A stretch of 56,844 nucleotides of DNA from Candidatus Villigracilis saccharophilus (GTDB taxonomy: Bacteria > Chloroflexota > Anaerolineae > Anaerolineales > Villigracilaceae), in assembly GCA_016709305.1 (NCBI GenBank), contig JADJNA010000028.1, positions 1-56,844 of the forward strand, given 5' to 3'. The position numbers and the translations under genes were made by a program. Shown piece after piece: positions 8,485 to 19,316 of this stretch. Position 1 is the stretch's first letter, and each line of letters opens with the position of its first letter. The notes beneath the pieces were generated by a model. That model saw nothing but the letters and a program-made list of their open reading frames with translations. It was not told where the DNA came from and did no database searches.

Positions 8485-9485
8485 TGAGCGATCTTTCTAC
8501 TTCCTACCTTGGCTTGAACCTCAAAAATCCGATTGTAGCTTCCGCGTCGCCAATTTCAAAAAATATTGATAAGGCGCGCAAACTGGAAGAAGCGGGCATC
8601 TCTGCGATCGTGATGTACTCTCTCTTTGAAGAACAGATCATTCACGAGAGTCTGGAACTTGACCATTTTCTAACTCGCGGCACCGACTCCTATGCCGAGG
8701 CCCTGACCTATCTGCCCGATGGCGGAATGTATGCAGTCGGTCCTGATAGATATCTAAGTCAGGTTGCTGGATTAAAGAAGGCATTAAGCATCCCTGTCAT
8801 CGGAAGTTTGAATGGCGTATCCAAAGGCGGCTGGACGAGTTACGCAAAACAGATTCAGGATGCAGGTGCGGATGCGCTGGAACTCAATCTGTATTACATC
8901 CCCACCGACCCCGACCTTACTGCGCAGGAACTTGAAGACGCGCAGGTCGAATTGGTGGCAGAAGTCAAATCCGCCATCACCATTCCATTGGCAGTAAAAC
9001 TCAGTCCCTTCATCACAGCACTGCCGAATTTTGCCCGCAGGATCGTCGAAGCCGGAGCAAATGGACTGGTGCTATTCAACCGCTTCTATCAACCCGATTT
9101 TGACCTGGAGGAACTGGAGATCGTTCACAGCCTAGACCTGAGCACCTCTGCGGAAATGCGCCTGCCCCTGCGCTGGATCTCGATCCTGCACGGCAAAGTC
9201 AACGCTGATTTCGCACTGACCAGCGGCGTACACACCGCCAACGATGTCCTCAAATCCATGATGGCGGGAGCGAAAGTCACCATGATGGCATCCAATCTCC
9301 TGCACAACGGCGAACAGGTCATCCCGTCAATGTTGACCGAACTCAAATGGTGGATGGACTCTCACGAATACGAATCCATCAAACAGATGCAGGGCAGCAT
9401 GAGCCAGAAATCTGTCAAAGAACCAGCCGCATTCGAACGGGCGAATTACATGAAAGTCTTAACCTCATATAAAGAAACACGATAA
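8484..9485 (+). CDS. Dihydroorotate dehydrogenase-like FMN protein
   Basis: This 333-residue TIM-barrel protein starts with the class 1 DHOD-like segment (TSYLGLNLKNPIVASASP) and keeps FMN-binding features such as LELNLYY, the lysine in PLAVKLSPF and the GANGLVLFNRF loop. A C-terminal extension of about 40 residues is not typical of true PyrD, and no pyrimidine genes are near. The ATG overlaps the nifJ stop (TAATG), so expression is coupled to pyruvate oxidation. It is normally annotated only as DHOD-like; a role as an electron-transfer flavoprotein partner of nifJ is inference. Confidence 0.85.
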   Translation: MSDLSTSYLGLNLKNPIVASASPISKNIDKARKLEEAGISAIVMYSLFEEQIIHESLELDHFLTRGTDSYAEALTYLPDGGMYAVGPDRYLSQVAGLKKALSIPVIGSLNGVSKGGWTSYAKQIQDAGADALELNLYYIPTDPDLTAQELEDAQVELVAEVKSAITIPLAVKLSPFITALPNFARRIVEAGANGLVLFNRFYQPDFDLEELEIVHSLDLSTSAEMRLPLRWISILHGKVNADFALTSGVHTANDVLKSMMAGAKVTMMASNLLHNGEQVIPSMLTELKWWMDSHEYESIKQMQGSMSQKSVKEPAAFERANYMKVLTSYKETR

Positions 9486-9500
9486 ATACTACGCACGAAC

Positions 9501-9533
9501 AAAAAAATCCTCCGCAAAACGGAGGATTTTTTT
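9501..9533. terminator. Bidirectional terminator between the DHOD-like gene and infA
   Basis: Fourteen-base arms (9501-9514 and 9520-9533) around CAAAA give a T run on both strands. It can end the plus-strand nifJ operon and the minus-strand rpsU-infA unit. Confidence 0.88.
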
Positions 9534-9556
9534 TGTTGATCATGCAAAACAGAAAA

Positions 9557-9805
9557 TTAACTTTCTACAGAGGAAGAAATGCTTTTGCGTTGGCGGAAGG
9601 TGATACGCGCGCGGGTCAGATCATAAGGCGACATTTCCATCGCAACATGATCACCCAACAGAATGCGGATGTAATGCTTGCGCATTTTACCTGAAAGGTA
9701 AGCCAGCACTTCATGCCCATTATCCAGCCGCACCCGGAACTGCGTCCCAGGCAGGGCTTCAATCACCACACCATCAACTTTAATTTTGCCTTCTTCTTTA
9801 GTCAT
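9557..9805 (-). CDS. infA: Translation initiation factor IF-1, distal copy
   Basis: IF-1 binds the 30S A site during initiation. This 82-residue protein has the S1-like OB fold with EALPGTQFRVRLDNGHEVLAYLSGKMRKH, RILLGDHV and DLTRARITFR, all hallmark IF-1 segments; the last eight residues (Ser-rich) exceed the usual length. The ATG is preceded by AGAGG at 5 nt. It lies 12 nt after rpsU copy 1. Against the second infA 0.8 kb upstream on the same strand, the first 74 residues differ at only four positions, while the tail is different and many wobble bases have changed, which suggests an old, selected duplication. Confidence 0.95.
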   Translation of the reverse strand: MTKEEGKIKVDGVVIEALPGTQFRVRLDNGHEVLAYLSGKMRKHYIRILLGDHVAMEMSPYDLTRARITFRQRKSISSSVES

Positions 9806-9817
9806 ACACGCCTCTGC

Positions 9818-10024
9818 CTATTCTGTATCCTTGAAAGATTTTCGCTTCATCCGCCGAATCGCCTTCTTCTTTTCCATGCGTCGTGTCTCACTCTTGGAAA
9901 TGAACCAGCGCTTGTTGCGAATGGTGCTCAACACGCCACTCTTGACAACCTTCTTACGAAACCGCTTGAGCAGTGAGTCTTGAGACTCGCCACTTCGTAA
10001 ATGTACTGAACCCAACTTAATCAC
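9818..10024 (-). CDS. rpsU: Small ribosomal subunit protein bS21, distal copy
   Basis: bS21 is a small basic protein of the 30S platform near the anti-Shine-Dalgarno end of 16S rRNA. This 68-residue product carries the family's SxDSLLKRFRKKV segment and a very basic C-terminus (KKKAIRRMKRKS). It uses a GTG start (10022-10024) with GGA upstream; the paralogue uses the same GTG at the same place, supporting this choice. It is identical to the other copy at 61 of 68 residues. It has its own promoter (10165-10193) and a hairpin-plus-T-run in its leader. Confidence 0.92.
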   Translation of the reverse strand: MIKLGSVHLRSGESQDSLLKRFRKKVVKSGVLSTIRNKRWFISKSETRRMEKKKAIRRMKRKSFKDTE

Positions 10025-10039
10025 CTACTTTCCAAATTG

Positions 10040-10072
10040 AAATAAAAAATCGGCCATCAAAGAATCGGCCGA
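10040..10072 (-). terminator. Attenuator-like hairpin in the leader of rpsU copy 1
   Basis: On the minus strand TCGGCC pairs with GGCCGA (11-nt loop) and is followed directly by T6. It sits between the promoter at 10165-10193 and the GTG at 10024, so it can only act on the leader transcript. It may be a conditional terminator for the rpsU-infA unit or simply trim read-through. Confidence 0.5.
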
Positions 10073-10164
10073 GGACTGGATCTATACGATCTGAAACGAA
10101 CTCGCTGACCAATGGTCGATCAAAAAATACGCTTCACACTCCTCGTTTTACGCCGAACTTCGGC

Positions 10165-10193
10165 ATTATACACGAATCATGCAAAGATGAAAA
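10165..10193 (-). promoter_or_regulatory. Promoter of rpsU-infA copy 1
   Basis: On the minus strand TTTTCA, a 17-nt spacer and a perfect TATAAT (plus-strand ATTATA at 10165-10170). The dyad GCCGAA-n-TTCGGC follows immediately (10152-10164), at the expected start of the RNA, and could be an operator or a 5' stabilising stem. Confidence 0.65.
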
Positions 10194-10343
10194 GATTTTA
10201 ATGGAACATTCCCACGCTGGATCCGATCCAAGCAAAGCAGTTTCCAGCTCTCATGAGAATTGATCCCGTTCAAGACATCGGATCAGCCTCGCTGAAAACT
10301 GGTCGCGCGCCTCAAACTTCATCGCCGCTGATTGAGTGTTCCA

Positions 10344-10376
10344 CAAAAAAAAGCCCCCTGTTTTCACAGAGGGCTT
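10344..10376 (-). terminator. Terminator after infA copy 2
   Basis: On the minus strand AGCCCTCTGT pairs with ACAGGGGGCT (one G-U pair) around GAAA, followed by a T8 run. It ends the rRNA-proximal rpsU-infA pair, which makes the second pair dependent on its own promoter. Confidence 0.87.
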
Positions 10377-10398
10377 CCTGAAATTCAATTTACAAACA

Positions 10399-10650
10399 TT
10401 AACTGGTGGTGGAAGAAGTTGGCGCATTCTTGCGCTGGCGAAAAGTAATGCGGGCGCGGGTCATATCATAAGGTGACATTTCCATGGAAACATGGTCTCC
10501 CAACAAAATGCGGATATAATGCTTGCGCATTTTGCCCGCCAGATAAGCAAGCACTTCGTGCCCATTATCCAGCCGCACCCGGAACTGCGTTCCAGGCAAA
10601 GCCTCGATCACAAGTCCGTCCACTTTAATTTTGCCTTCTTCTTTGGTCAT
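10399..10650 (-). CDS. infA: Translation initiation factor IF-1, rRNA-proximal copy
   Basis: This 83-residue paralogue of the IF-1 at 9557-9805 has the same OB-fold core with changes at residues 13, 38, 55 and 63 and a different C-terminal tail (Asn-Ala-Pro-Thr then Ser/Thr-rich). I start it at the ATG at 10648-10650 rather than an in-frame GTG six bases earlier, because the ATG matches the paralogue and has AGGA at a good distance. It follows rpsU copy 2 by 21 nt. Two IF-1 genes in one genome are known in some bacteria; here each is paired with bS21. Confidence 0.94.
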   Translation of the reverse strand: MTKEEGKIKVDGLVIEALPGTQFRVRLDNGHEVLAYLAGKMRKHYIRILLGDHVSMEMSPYDMTRARITFRQRKNAPTSSTTS

Positions 10651-10671
10651 ACACACATCCTACAGTCTGTC

Positions 10672-10878
10672 TTATTCGTTATCCTTAAAGGATTTCCGCT
10701 TAATGCGGCGGATCGCCTTCTTCTTATCCATTCGTCGTGTTTCGCTCTTTGAAATGAACCAGCGCTTGTTGCGAATGGTGCTTAAAATACCGCTCTTAAC
10801 GATTTTTTTGCGGAAGCGCTTAAGCAATGAGTCCTGGGACTCGCCGCTTCGTAAATGTACTGAAGCCAATGAAATCAC
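10672..10878 (-). CDS. rpsU: Small ribosomal subunit protein bS21, rRNA-proximal copy
   Basis: This 68-residue bS21 differs from copy 1 at residues 3, 5, 26, 31, 51, 59 and 67, all conservative or terminal changes. The GTG start at 10876-10878 is preceded by GAAAGTAG as in copy 1. The gene begins about 100 nt after the 3' end of 5S rRNA on the same strand, with no obvious promoter between them, so it may be expressed by read-through from the rRNA operon; that is an inference. Confidence 0.92.
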   Translation of the reverse strand: MISLASVHLRSGESQDSLLKRFRKKIVKSGILSTIRNKRWFISKSETRRMDKKKAIRRIKRKSFKDNE

Positions 10879-10926
10879 CTACTTTCGGCATGAAAATAAA
10901 AAACAAAACAGGGGCCATACAAGCGA

Positions 10927-10965
10927 CACACGCGCGGATAAAAAGATCCCGCGCGTGATGTGTTA
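10927..10965 (-). terminator. GC-rich hairpin after 5S rRNA
   Basis: CACGCGCGG (10929-10937) pairs with CCGCGCGTG (10949-10957). There is no T run right after it on the minus strand; a T-rich stretch follows some 20 nt later, after a GCCCCT segment that can pair with the AGGGGC at the 5S 3' end. It may be a processing or leaky termination structure. Confidence 0.5.
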
Positions 10966-10978
10966 AAAAGAAAAGCCC

Positions 10979-11095
10979 CTTGGCAATGACCTACTCTCCC
11001 AGGAGGTCGCCCTCCAAGTACCATCGGCGCTGACGTGCTTAACTACCGGGTTCGGTATGGGACCGGGTGTACCCACGTCGCTCAAATCACCAAGG
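10979..11095 (-). rRNA. rrf: 5S ribosomal RNA
   Basis: On the minus strand the RNA begins near CTTGGTGATTTGAGC and ends near GTCATTGCCAAG; the ends pair to form the terminal helix, and the conserved loop segments ACCCGGTCCCAT and CCGAACCCGGTAGTTAAG are present. Length is about 117 nt. Ends are estimated from the pairing. Confidence 0.93.
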
Positions 11096-11171
11096 GACAA
11101 TTTCACAATGTTGGTCTGAACAGCAAATTGATGATTGTTTTATAAGAAAAGTACCAAATTCTCCGCATCAC

Positions 11172-14122
<2,951 letters not shown>

Positions 14123-14449
14123 ACGTGATACGGAGAAGTTGATACTTTTCTTTAATATATTACATTTTGATAAATTTTACTTTATCGGCTTTTCATCAAT
14201 TGCTATTCAGTTTTTAAGGTGCATTCACCATTTGACCGGTGACCGATAGTCTTGATCTAAATCAAGGACATCGATCGCCATTCAAAGTGTTTACTCAGCT
14301 TTATAAGGTACAACTTCCAACAGACACAAAACGACCTGACGCTACCGCCAGGTCGCAAAATCAACCTTTTCAGCGGTGAACTTTTGGAACTTATGTTTTC
14401 TTACCGTTATTCAAACTTTTATATAACTCCAGTACTACATCTAATTCAG
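14123..14449 (-). other. Spacer between tRNA-Ala and 23S rRNA
   Basis: No gene seen. It carries a boxA-like element (14208-14222), an ACCTGGCGG...ACCTGACGC-type palindromic stretch (CGACCTGACG / CGCCAGGTCG around 14331-14355) and AT-rich sequence near the 23S 5' end that could form the processing stem with the region after the 23S 3' end. Confidence 0.6.
14208..14222 (-). promoter_or_regulatory. boxA-like antitermination element before 23S
   Basis: The minus strand reads GCACCTTAAAAACTG. A near-identical GCACCTTAACAACTG stands before 16S (16328-16342). Position and sequence fit the boxA that recruits Nus factors to rRNA transcripts. Confidence 0.55.
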
Positions 14450-14521
14450 TGGAGATGGCGGGATTTGAACCCGCGACCTTCGCGTTGCAAACGCGCTGCT
14501 CTCCCACTGAGCTACATCCCC
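14450..14521 (-). tRNA. tRNA-Ala (anticodon TGC)
   Basis: The 72-nt sequence folds as a tRNA: acceptor GGGGATG with CATCTCC, D-arm TAGCTCAGTGGGAGAGC, anticodon loop TTTGCAA, and T-arm GGTTCAAATCC. The 3' CCA is not encoded. The Ile-Ala pair in the 16S-23S spacer is the classical arrangement. Confidence 0.95.
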
Positions 14522-14539
14522 AGGGCATTGCCTGGTTAG

Positions 14540-14613
<74 letters not shown>

Positions 14614-14742
14614 GGGATTTTCCTTAGCAACTGAGAAGTGATAGGAAACGCATTTCTGCGATCCAGCGCCCAAGCTCACCGTATGGGCTTATTACAAATA
14701 TGAGTAGAGCGCATCTCCTTGGAGATTTGCTCAAGAACTCTA

Positions 14743-16256
<1,514 letters not shown>

Positions 16257-16327
16257 AATTCACTCTTGCGAGTGTAAAAGTTACGGATTTACTGGTTCAA
16301 CAAAAAATTTTGTTTCCTATCACTTTT

Positions 16328-16342
16328 CAGTTGTTAAGGTGC
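16328..16342 (-). promoter_or_regulatory. boxA-like antitermination element before 16S
   Basis: The minus strand reads GCACCTTAACAACTG, about 75 nt before the 16S 5' end, closely matching the element before 23S. Both are followed by a short AAAAGTG/AATAGC AT-rich stretch. Confidence 0.58.
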
Positions 16343-16362
16343 TTGCCATTTGAGCGAGCGGT

Positions 16363-16391
16363 ATTCTACCCGTTCATATAACCGCTGTCAA
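16363..16391 (-). promoter_or_regulatory. rRNA operon promoter
   Basis: On the minus strand a perfect TTGACA, a 17-nt spacer and TAGAAT, followed by a G/C-rich start region. The A/T-rich block just upstream fits strong rRNA promoters. Confidence 0.85.
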
Positions 16392-16638
16392 GTCTTTTTA
16401 CAGACTAAAATACCGATGCTTTTATTTCTGCATCGGCTGTCAGACTTCAAAACATTTGCTTCGAGTCTCTGACGGGAGACGGTTACTCAGTTGTAATCGA
16501 TTTGTCGGGGTGACGAAATCTTTTTCATTTCTACTGGCGAAGGGCAATTATATGCATTTCCTTTCCTTTGTCAAGAGATTCAAAGACATCCCAACCTTAA
16601 AGAATCGCAGTGTTTCGCGCTCTTGTTGCCTCACAAAA

Positions 16639-17898
16639 TCAGCCCCTGCTTTTAAATTTTTGCGAATATATCTCTATCAACTCCACCGCATTTTTGACAC
16701 CATCTTCGCTTCCTATTCGTTGGCCAATAGCCTGGGCACGTTCACAAACGGCATCCGACTCAGCCTCAGCAATTGCGCGCATTAAATTCCCAACCGAAAG
16801 ATGCTTTACAAGAATGGGTTTGGACCCCGCACCGACCGCATAGACTCTGTTCCCCCAGAACGGTTGATCGGCTGTAAATGGAATGACGATATTTGGAATC
16901 CCCGCCCGCAGCCCTGCCGCCGTTGAGCCCGCTCCGCCATGATGAATGACAAGCTTACATCTTGGCAGCAGCCAGTCATGCGGAACGGATTTAAGATATA
17001 GAAAATTTTCTGAAGATTGATTCTCAACCCCACCCCAACCTGAAAGAATGATTCCGCGTCTCCCTGTTCGACTCAACGCTGCGCGAACAATTTCATCTAT
17101 GCCTTTGGCTTTGCGATTAACCATGCTGCCAAAAGAAACACAAACGGGCGGATCATCCGCGGCAAGAAAATCAGAAAGTTCAACGGGCGGTTGATACGAT
17201 TCTTCATCAAGAAAAAAATATCCTGTTAAGTGGATATGCTCATCCCAATCGACAGGGCGCGGCAAAACACTCGAGCTATAAGCAAACAGCAACGGGGTCC
17301 GAAGGTGATGCGGACTGGCGTCAAAGGGCCAGTAAAGTTTCTTTGGATAATGAATGTCTGGATTTGCACGCTGCGCGGGACCATATCCGCTATTTCCGCC
17401 GACCCAAAACACTTGTGTGGCGAACCAGTGTGAAAAATAGCTGAACAAGCCTGGTGGAACATTAAGCGCGGAAACATTCGGGAATTCACGTGTAGGAGCA
17501 AACATGGGAAATGTTTGCACGGAGATGTCAGGGATGTTATGTTCATGTGCCCAGGAGTGACCGCCGACAGTGAACAGGAATGAATGGATAATAAGATCTG
17601 CAGCTTCACAGGCAGGGAAAGCAGTGCCCGAGACCTGCGGTGCGATCGAGAAAATATAATTCCACATGGACGCAACGACCCGCGCAGGATTTGTCCCCGC
17701 GTTATTGATCAGCCTGCTGATCTCTTCTGGGTCGCCTGCCAGCGGGATAAATGTTATTCCGTGTGAGGTTACGAACTCATTAAATTTATGCGGCGCAGCA
17801 AGTTTGACCACATGACCATTCTTCTGCAAGCCAAGCGCAAGTGCGACAAAAGGCTGAACATCGCCGCGCGAACCGTAAGTGAGAATGGTTATCTTCAT
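16639..17898 (-). CDS. Glycosyltransferase, GT1/UGT type (sterol glucosyltransferase-like)
   Basis: The protein of about 419 residues has the two-domain GT-B form. The N-terminus (KITILTYGSRGDVQPFVALALGLQ) matches the acceptor-binding start of GT1 enzymes, and the C-terminal donor site has the signature HHGGAGSTAAGLRAGIPNIV followed by PFTADQPFWGNRV. Such enzymes transfer a sugar from a nucleotide sugar to a lipid, sterol or small hydrophobic acceptor at the membrane. I start it at the ATG at 17896-17898, beginning MKITIL, because the seven residues before it overlap the recR terminator. The acceptor is unknown. The gene is the last of the minus-strand block before the rRNA operon. Confidence 0.87.
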   Translation of the reverse strand: MKITILTYGSRGDVQPFVALALGLQKNGHVVKLAAPHKFNEFVTSHGITFIPLAGDPEEISRLINNAGTNPARVVASMWNYIFSIAPQVSGTAFPACEAADLIIHSFLFTVGGHSWAHEHNIPDISVQTFPMFAPTREFPNVSALNVPPGLFSYFSHWFATQVFWVGGNSGYGPAQRANPDIHYPKKLYWPFDASPHHLRTPLLFAYSSSVLPRPVDWDEHIHLTGYFFLDEESYQPPVELSDFLAADDPPVCVSFGSMVNRKAKGIDEIVRAALSRTGRRGIILSGWGGVENQSSENFLYLKSVPHDWLLPRCKLVIHHGGAGSTAAGLRAGIPNIVIPFTADQPFWGNRVYAVGAGSKPILVKHLSVGNLMRAIAEAESDAVCERAQAIGQRIGSEDGVKNAVELIEIYSQKFKSRG

Positions 17899-17901
17899 AA
17901 T

Positions 17902-17935
17902 ATAAAAAGAGACAGCCACCTTCGAGGTGACTGTC
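17902..17935 (-). terminator. Terminator after recR
   Basis: On the minus strand GACAGTCACC pairs with GGTGGCTGTC (one G-U pair) around TCGAA, followed by TCTTTTTAT. It separates dnaX-ybaB-recR from the glycosyltransferase gene. Confidence 0.83.
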
Positions 17936-17943
17936 GTTTGATT

Positions 17944-18549
17944 TCAGCTCATTTCCTGCCTGCCAGATAAAGCGCGCAAAAGCGTATTTTGATCTGCATA
18001 TTCCAGGTCACCACCCACCGGCAAACCGCGCGCGAGGCGCGTGACCTTCACACCCATCGGCTCCAGTTGTTGACTTAAATAAATCGCCGTCGTATCGCCT
18101 TCCATGCTTGGATTGGTGGCGAGGATAATTTCCTTGATGCCGCCGCGCGCAACACGGGTAATCAATTGTTTGATCTTCAAGTCGTCGGGGCCGATGCCTT
18201 CAATGGGAGACAAAACTCCCTGCAAGACATGGTATTTGCCGTGAAAACCAGCGGTACGCTCCAGCGCCAACACATCCAAAGCCTCTTCCACAACGCAGAT
18301 CAATGAATTTTCACGCTTTGGAGATTCACAGATCTCGCAGCGTTCGCGACCTGCATCTGTGATATTAAAACATTCCTGACAAAAAGCTGTATTTGCCTTC
18401 AAATTCGCCAACGCAACAGACAAATCCTGCGCCACATCTTCGGAGGCGCGCAGAAAAAAGAATGCCAGCCGTGAAGCGGACTTAGGCCCAATACCTGGCA
18501 GGCGCTCCAGGGCATTAACGAGAGTTTGAATGGATTCGGGGAGAAGCAT
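17944..18549 (-). CDS. recR: Recombination mediator RecR
   Basis: RecR works with RecO (and RecF) to load RecA onto gapped DNA. The 201 residues are the standard length and contain the helix-hairpin-helix (LERLPGIGPKSASRLAFF), the zinc finger CQECFNITDAGRERCEIC, and the Toprim domain (LICVVEEALDVLALERT, then NPSMEGDTTAIYL), ending with the Walker-B-like ARGLPVGGDLEYAD. It is third in the dnaX-ybaB-recR order that is conserved in many bacteria. Confidence 0.96.
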   Translation of the reverse strand: MLLPESIQTLVNALERLPGIGPKSASRLAFFFLRASEDVAQDLSVALANLKANTAFCQECFNITDAGRERCEICESPKRENSLICVVEEALDVLALERTAGFHGKYHVLQGVLSPIEGIGPDDLKIKQLITRVARGGIKEIILATNPSMEGDTTAIYLSQQLEPMGVKVTRLARGLPVGGDLEYADQNTLLRALSGRQEMS

Positions 18550-18561
18550 ATATCATCTCGC

Positions 18562-18586
18562 AGGGGCGAAGCAATGCTTCGCCCCT
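18562..18586. repeat. Palindrome between ybaB and recR
   Basis: Twelve-base arms AGGGGCGAAGCA and TGCTTCGCCCCT meet with one base between them. It lies 4 nt after the ybaB stop and 13 nt before the recR start, so it may tune read-through or be a small dispersed palindrome. Confidence 0.6.
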
Positions 18587-18590
18587 AAAA

Positions 18591-18926
18591 TTAAAACGGC
18601 AGCCCGCCCGAGAGCGGACCTAATTTTTGATTGGCGAGTTCGCGAGATTGGTCAAGAGCCATGTTTACAACGGACAAGACCAGATCTTGCAGCATCTCGG
18701 CATCTGCGTCTTTTAACAGTTCAGGATCAATGACAACTTCGCGGCATTTCTGATCGCCGGTCATAGTGACTTTGATCGCGCCGCCGCCTGCTGTCGCAGT
18801 GACTGTCTCATCTGCGAGTTTGGCTTGGGCTTCTTCCATCTGCTTTTGCAGTTTCTGAAGCTGCTGCATCATGCCTGATTGTCCGCCGCCCATTGCGGCA
18901 GGTCCACGATTAAATCCTTTAGCCAT
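18591..18926 (-). CDS. ybaB: YbaB/EbfC family nucleoid-associated protein
   Basis: This 111-residue DNA-binding protein has the typical Gly/Met-rich start (GGGQSGMMQQLQKLQKQMEEAQAKL), a coiled-coil helix, and the core TVTATAGGGAIKVTMTGDQKCREVVIDPELL. YbaB/EbfC dimers bind DNA as tweezers and are commonly encoded between dnaX and recR, as here. An A-rich ribosome site (AAAAAGAGG) precedes the ATG. Confidence 0.93.
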   Translation of the reverse strand: MAKGFNRGPAAMGGGQSGMMQQLQKLQKQMEEAQAKLADETVTATAGGGAIKVTMTGDQKCREVVIDPELLKDADAEMLQDLVLSVVNMALDQSRELANQKLGPLSGGLPF

Positions 18927-18959
18927 AAAAACCTCTTTTTGTTAGTTGGGGATTATTGT

Positions 18960-19316
18960 TTATTCCATATCCACGATCTCGCCGCCGTGCTGAATGGCAG
19001 CAGCAACCATACCGTCTTGTGCAACACTTGCAGGAAGCTTACCCTTGGCGTTGGTGACGATACAACGTATGGACACATCCACGCCAAAGTTATCTTTGAT
19101 CAATTTTTGAACGGCTTCGACCTGATCGGGCTTGTCAATTTTCGAGACGAGCACATCACTGGCGAGACCAAGCACAAGCGTTTTACCCTGCACATCGATC
19201 ATTTTGACCGAGTTCATCAACGCAGATAAATTTGCCTGCGACTTCGGCAGAGCTGCCGCCAAATGCTTCCACGACTTGATAATATCGCCTGAATTGATCA
19301 TAGGCTTGTCAGACAC
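18960..19316 (-). CDS. dnaX: DnaX C-terminal (tau-like) domain, in a separate frame
   Basis: The 118 residues (ending ...GGEIVDME) look like the C-terminal domain III/IV end of DNA polymerase III tau: SGDIIKSWKHLAAALPKSQANLSALM and LVLGLASDVLVSKI are typical. The frame is -1 relative to the main dnaX frame and overlaps it by 19 nt. It is open back to a TAA just inside dnaX, with GTG at 19314-19316 as the earliest start shown. Either it is joined to the upstream frame by a frameshift, the sequence lacks one base, or it is translated separately from the GTG. See the dnaX entry at 19298-20524. Confidence 0.75.
   Translation of the reverse strand: MSDKPMINSGDIIKSWKHLAAALPKSQANLSALMNSVKMIDVQGKTLVLGLASDVLVSKIDKPDQVEAVQKLIKDNFGVDVSIRCIVTNAKGKLPASVAQDGMVAAAIQHGGEIVDME

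Larger units (their letters stand above)
10025..10398 (-). other. 374-nt spacer between infA copy 2 and rpsU copy 1
   Basis: No gene seen. From infA copy 2 downwards on the minus strand it holds the infA terminator (10344-10375), an inverted repeat GATCCGAT...ATCGGATC (10220-10227 and 10277-10284), a promoter (10165-10193), a 13-base dyad at the transcription start (10152-10164), small palindromes such as GACCATTGGTC near 10114-10124, and the attenuator-like hairpin. Confidence 0.6.
16257..16638 (-). other. rRNA operon leader and promoter region
   Basis: No gene seen. It contains the rRNA promoter (16363-16391), the boxA-like element (16328-16342) and AT-rich sequence upstream of the -35 box (about 16392-16425) that could act as an UP element. 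Beyond 16440 nothing recognisable appears up to the 3' end of the glycosyltransferase gene. Confidence 0.65.

Noticed and set aside
10212..10305. Possible larger palindrome or mobile-element remnant between infA copy 2 and the rpsU promoter
   Set aside because: Only an 8-base inverted repeat and some imperfect pairing; too weak to call an element.
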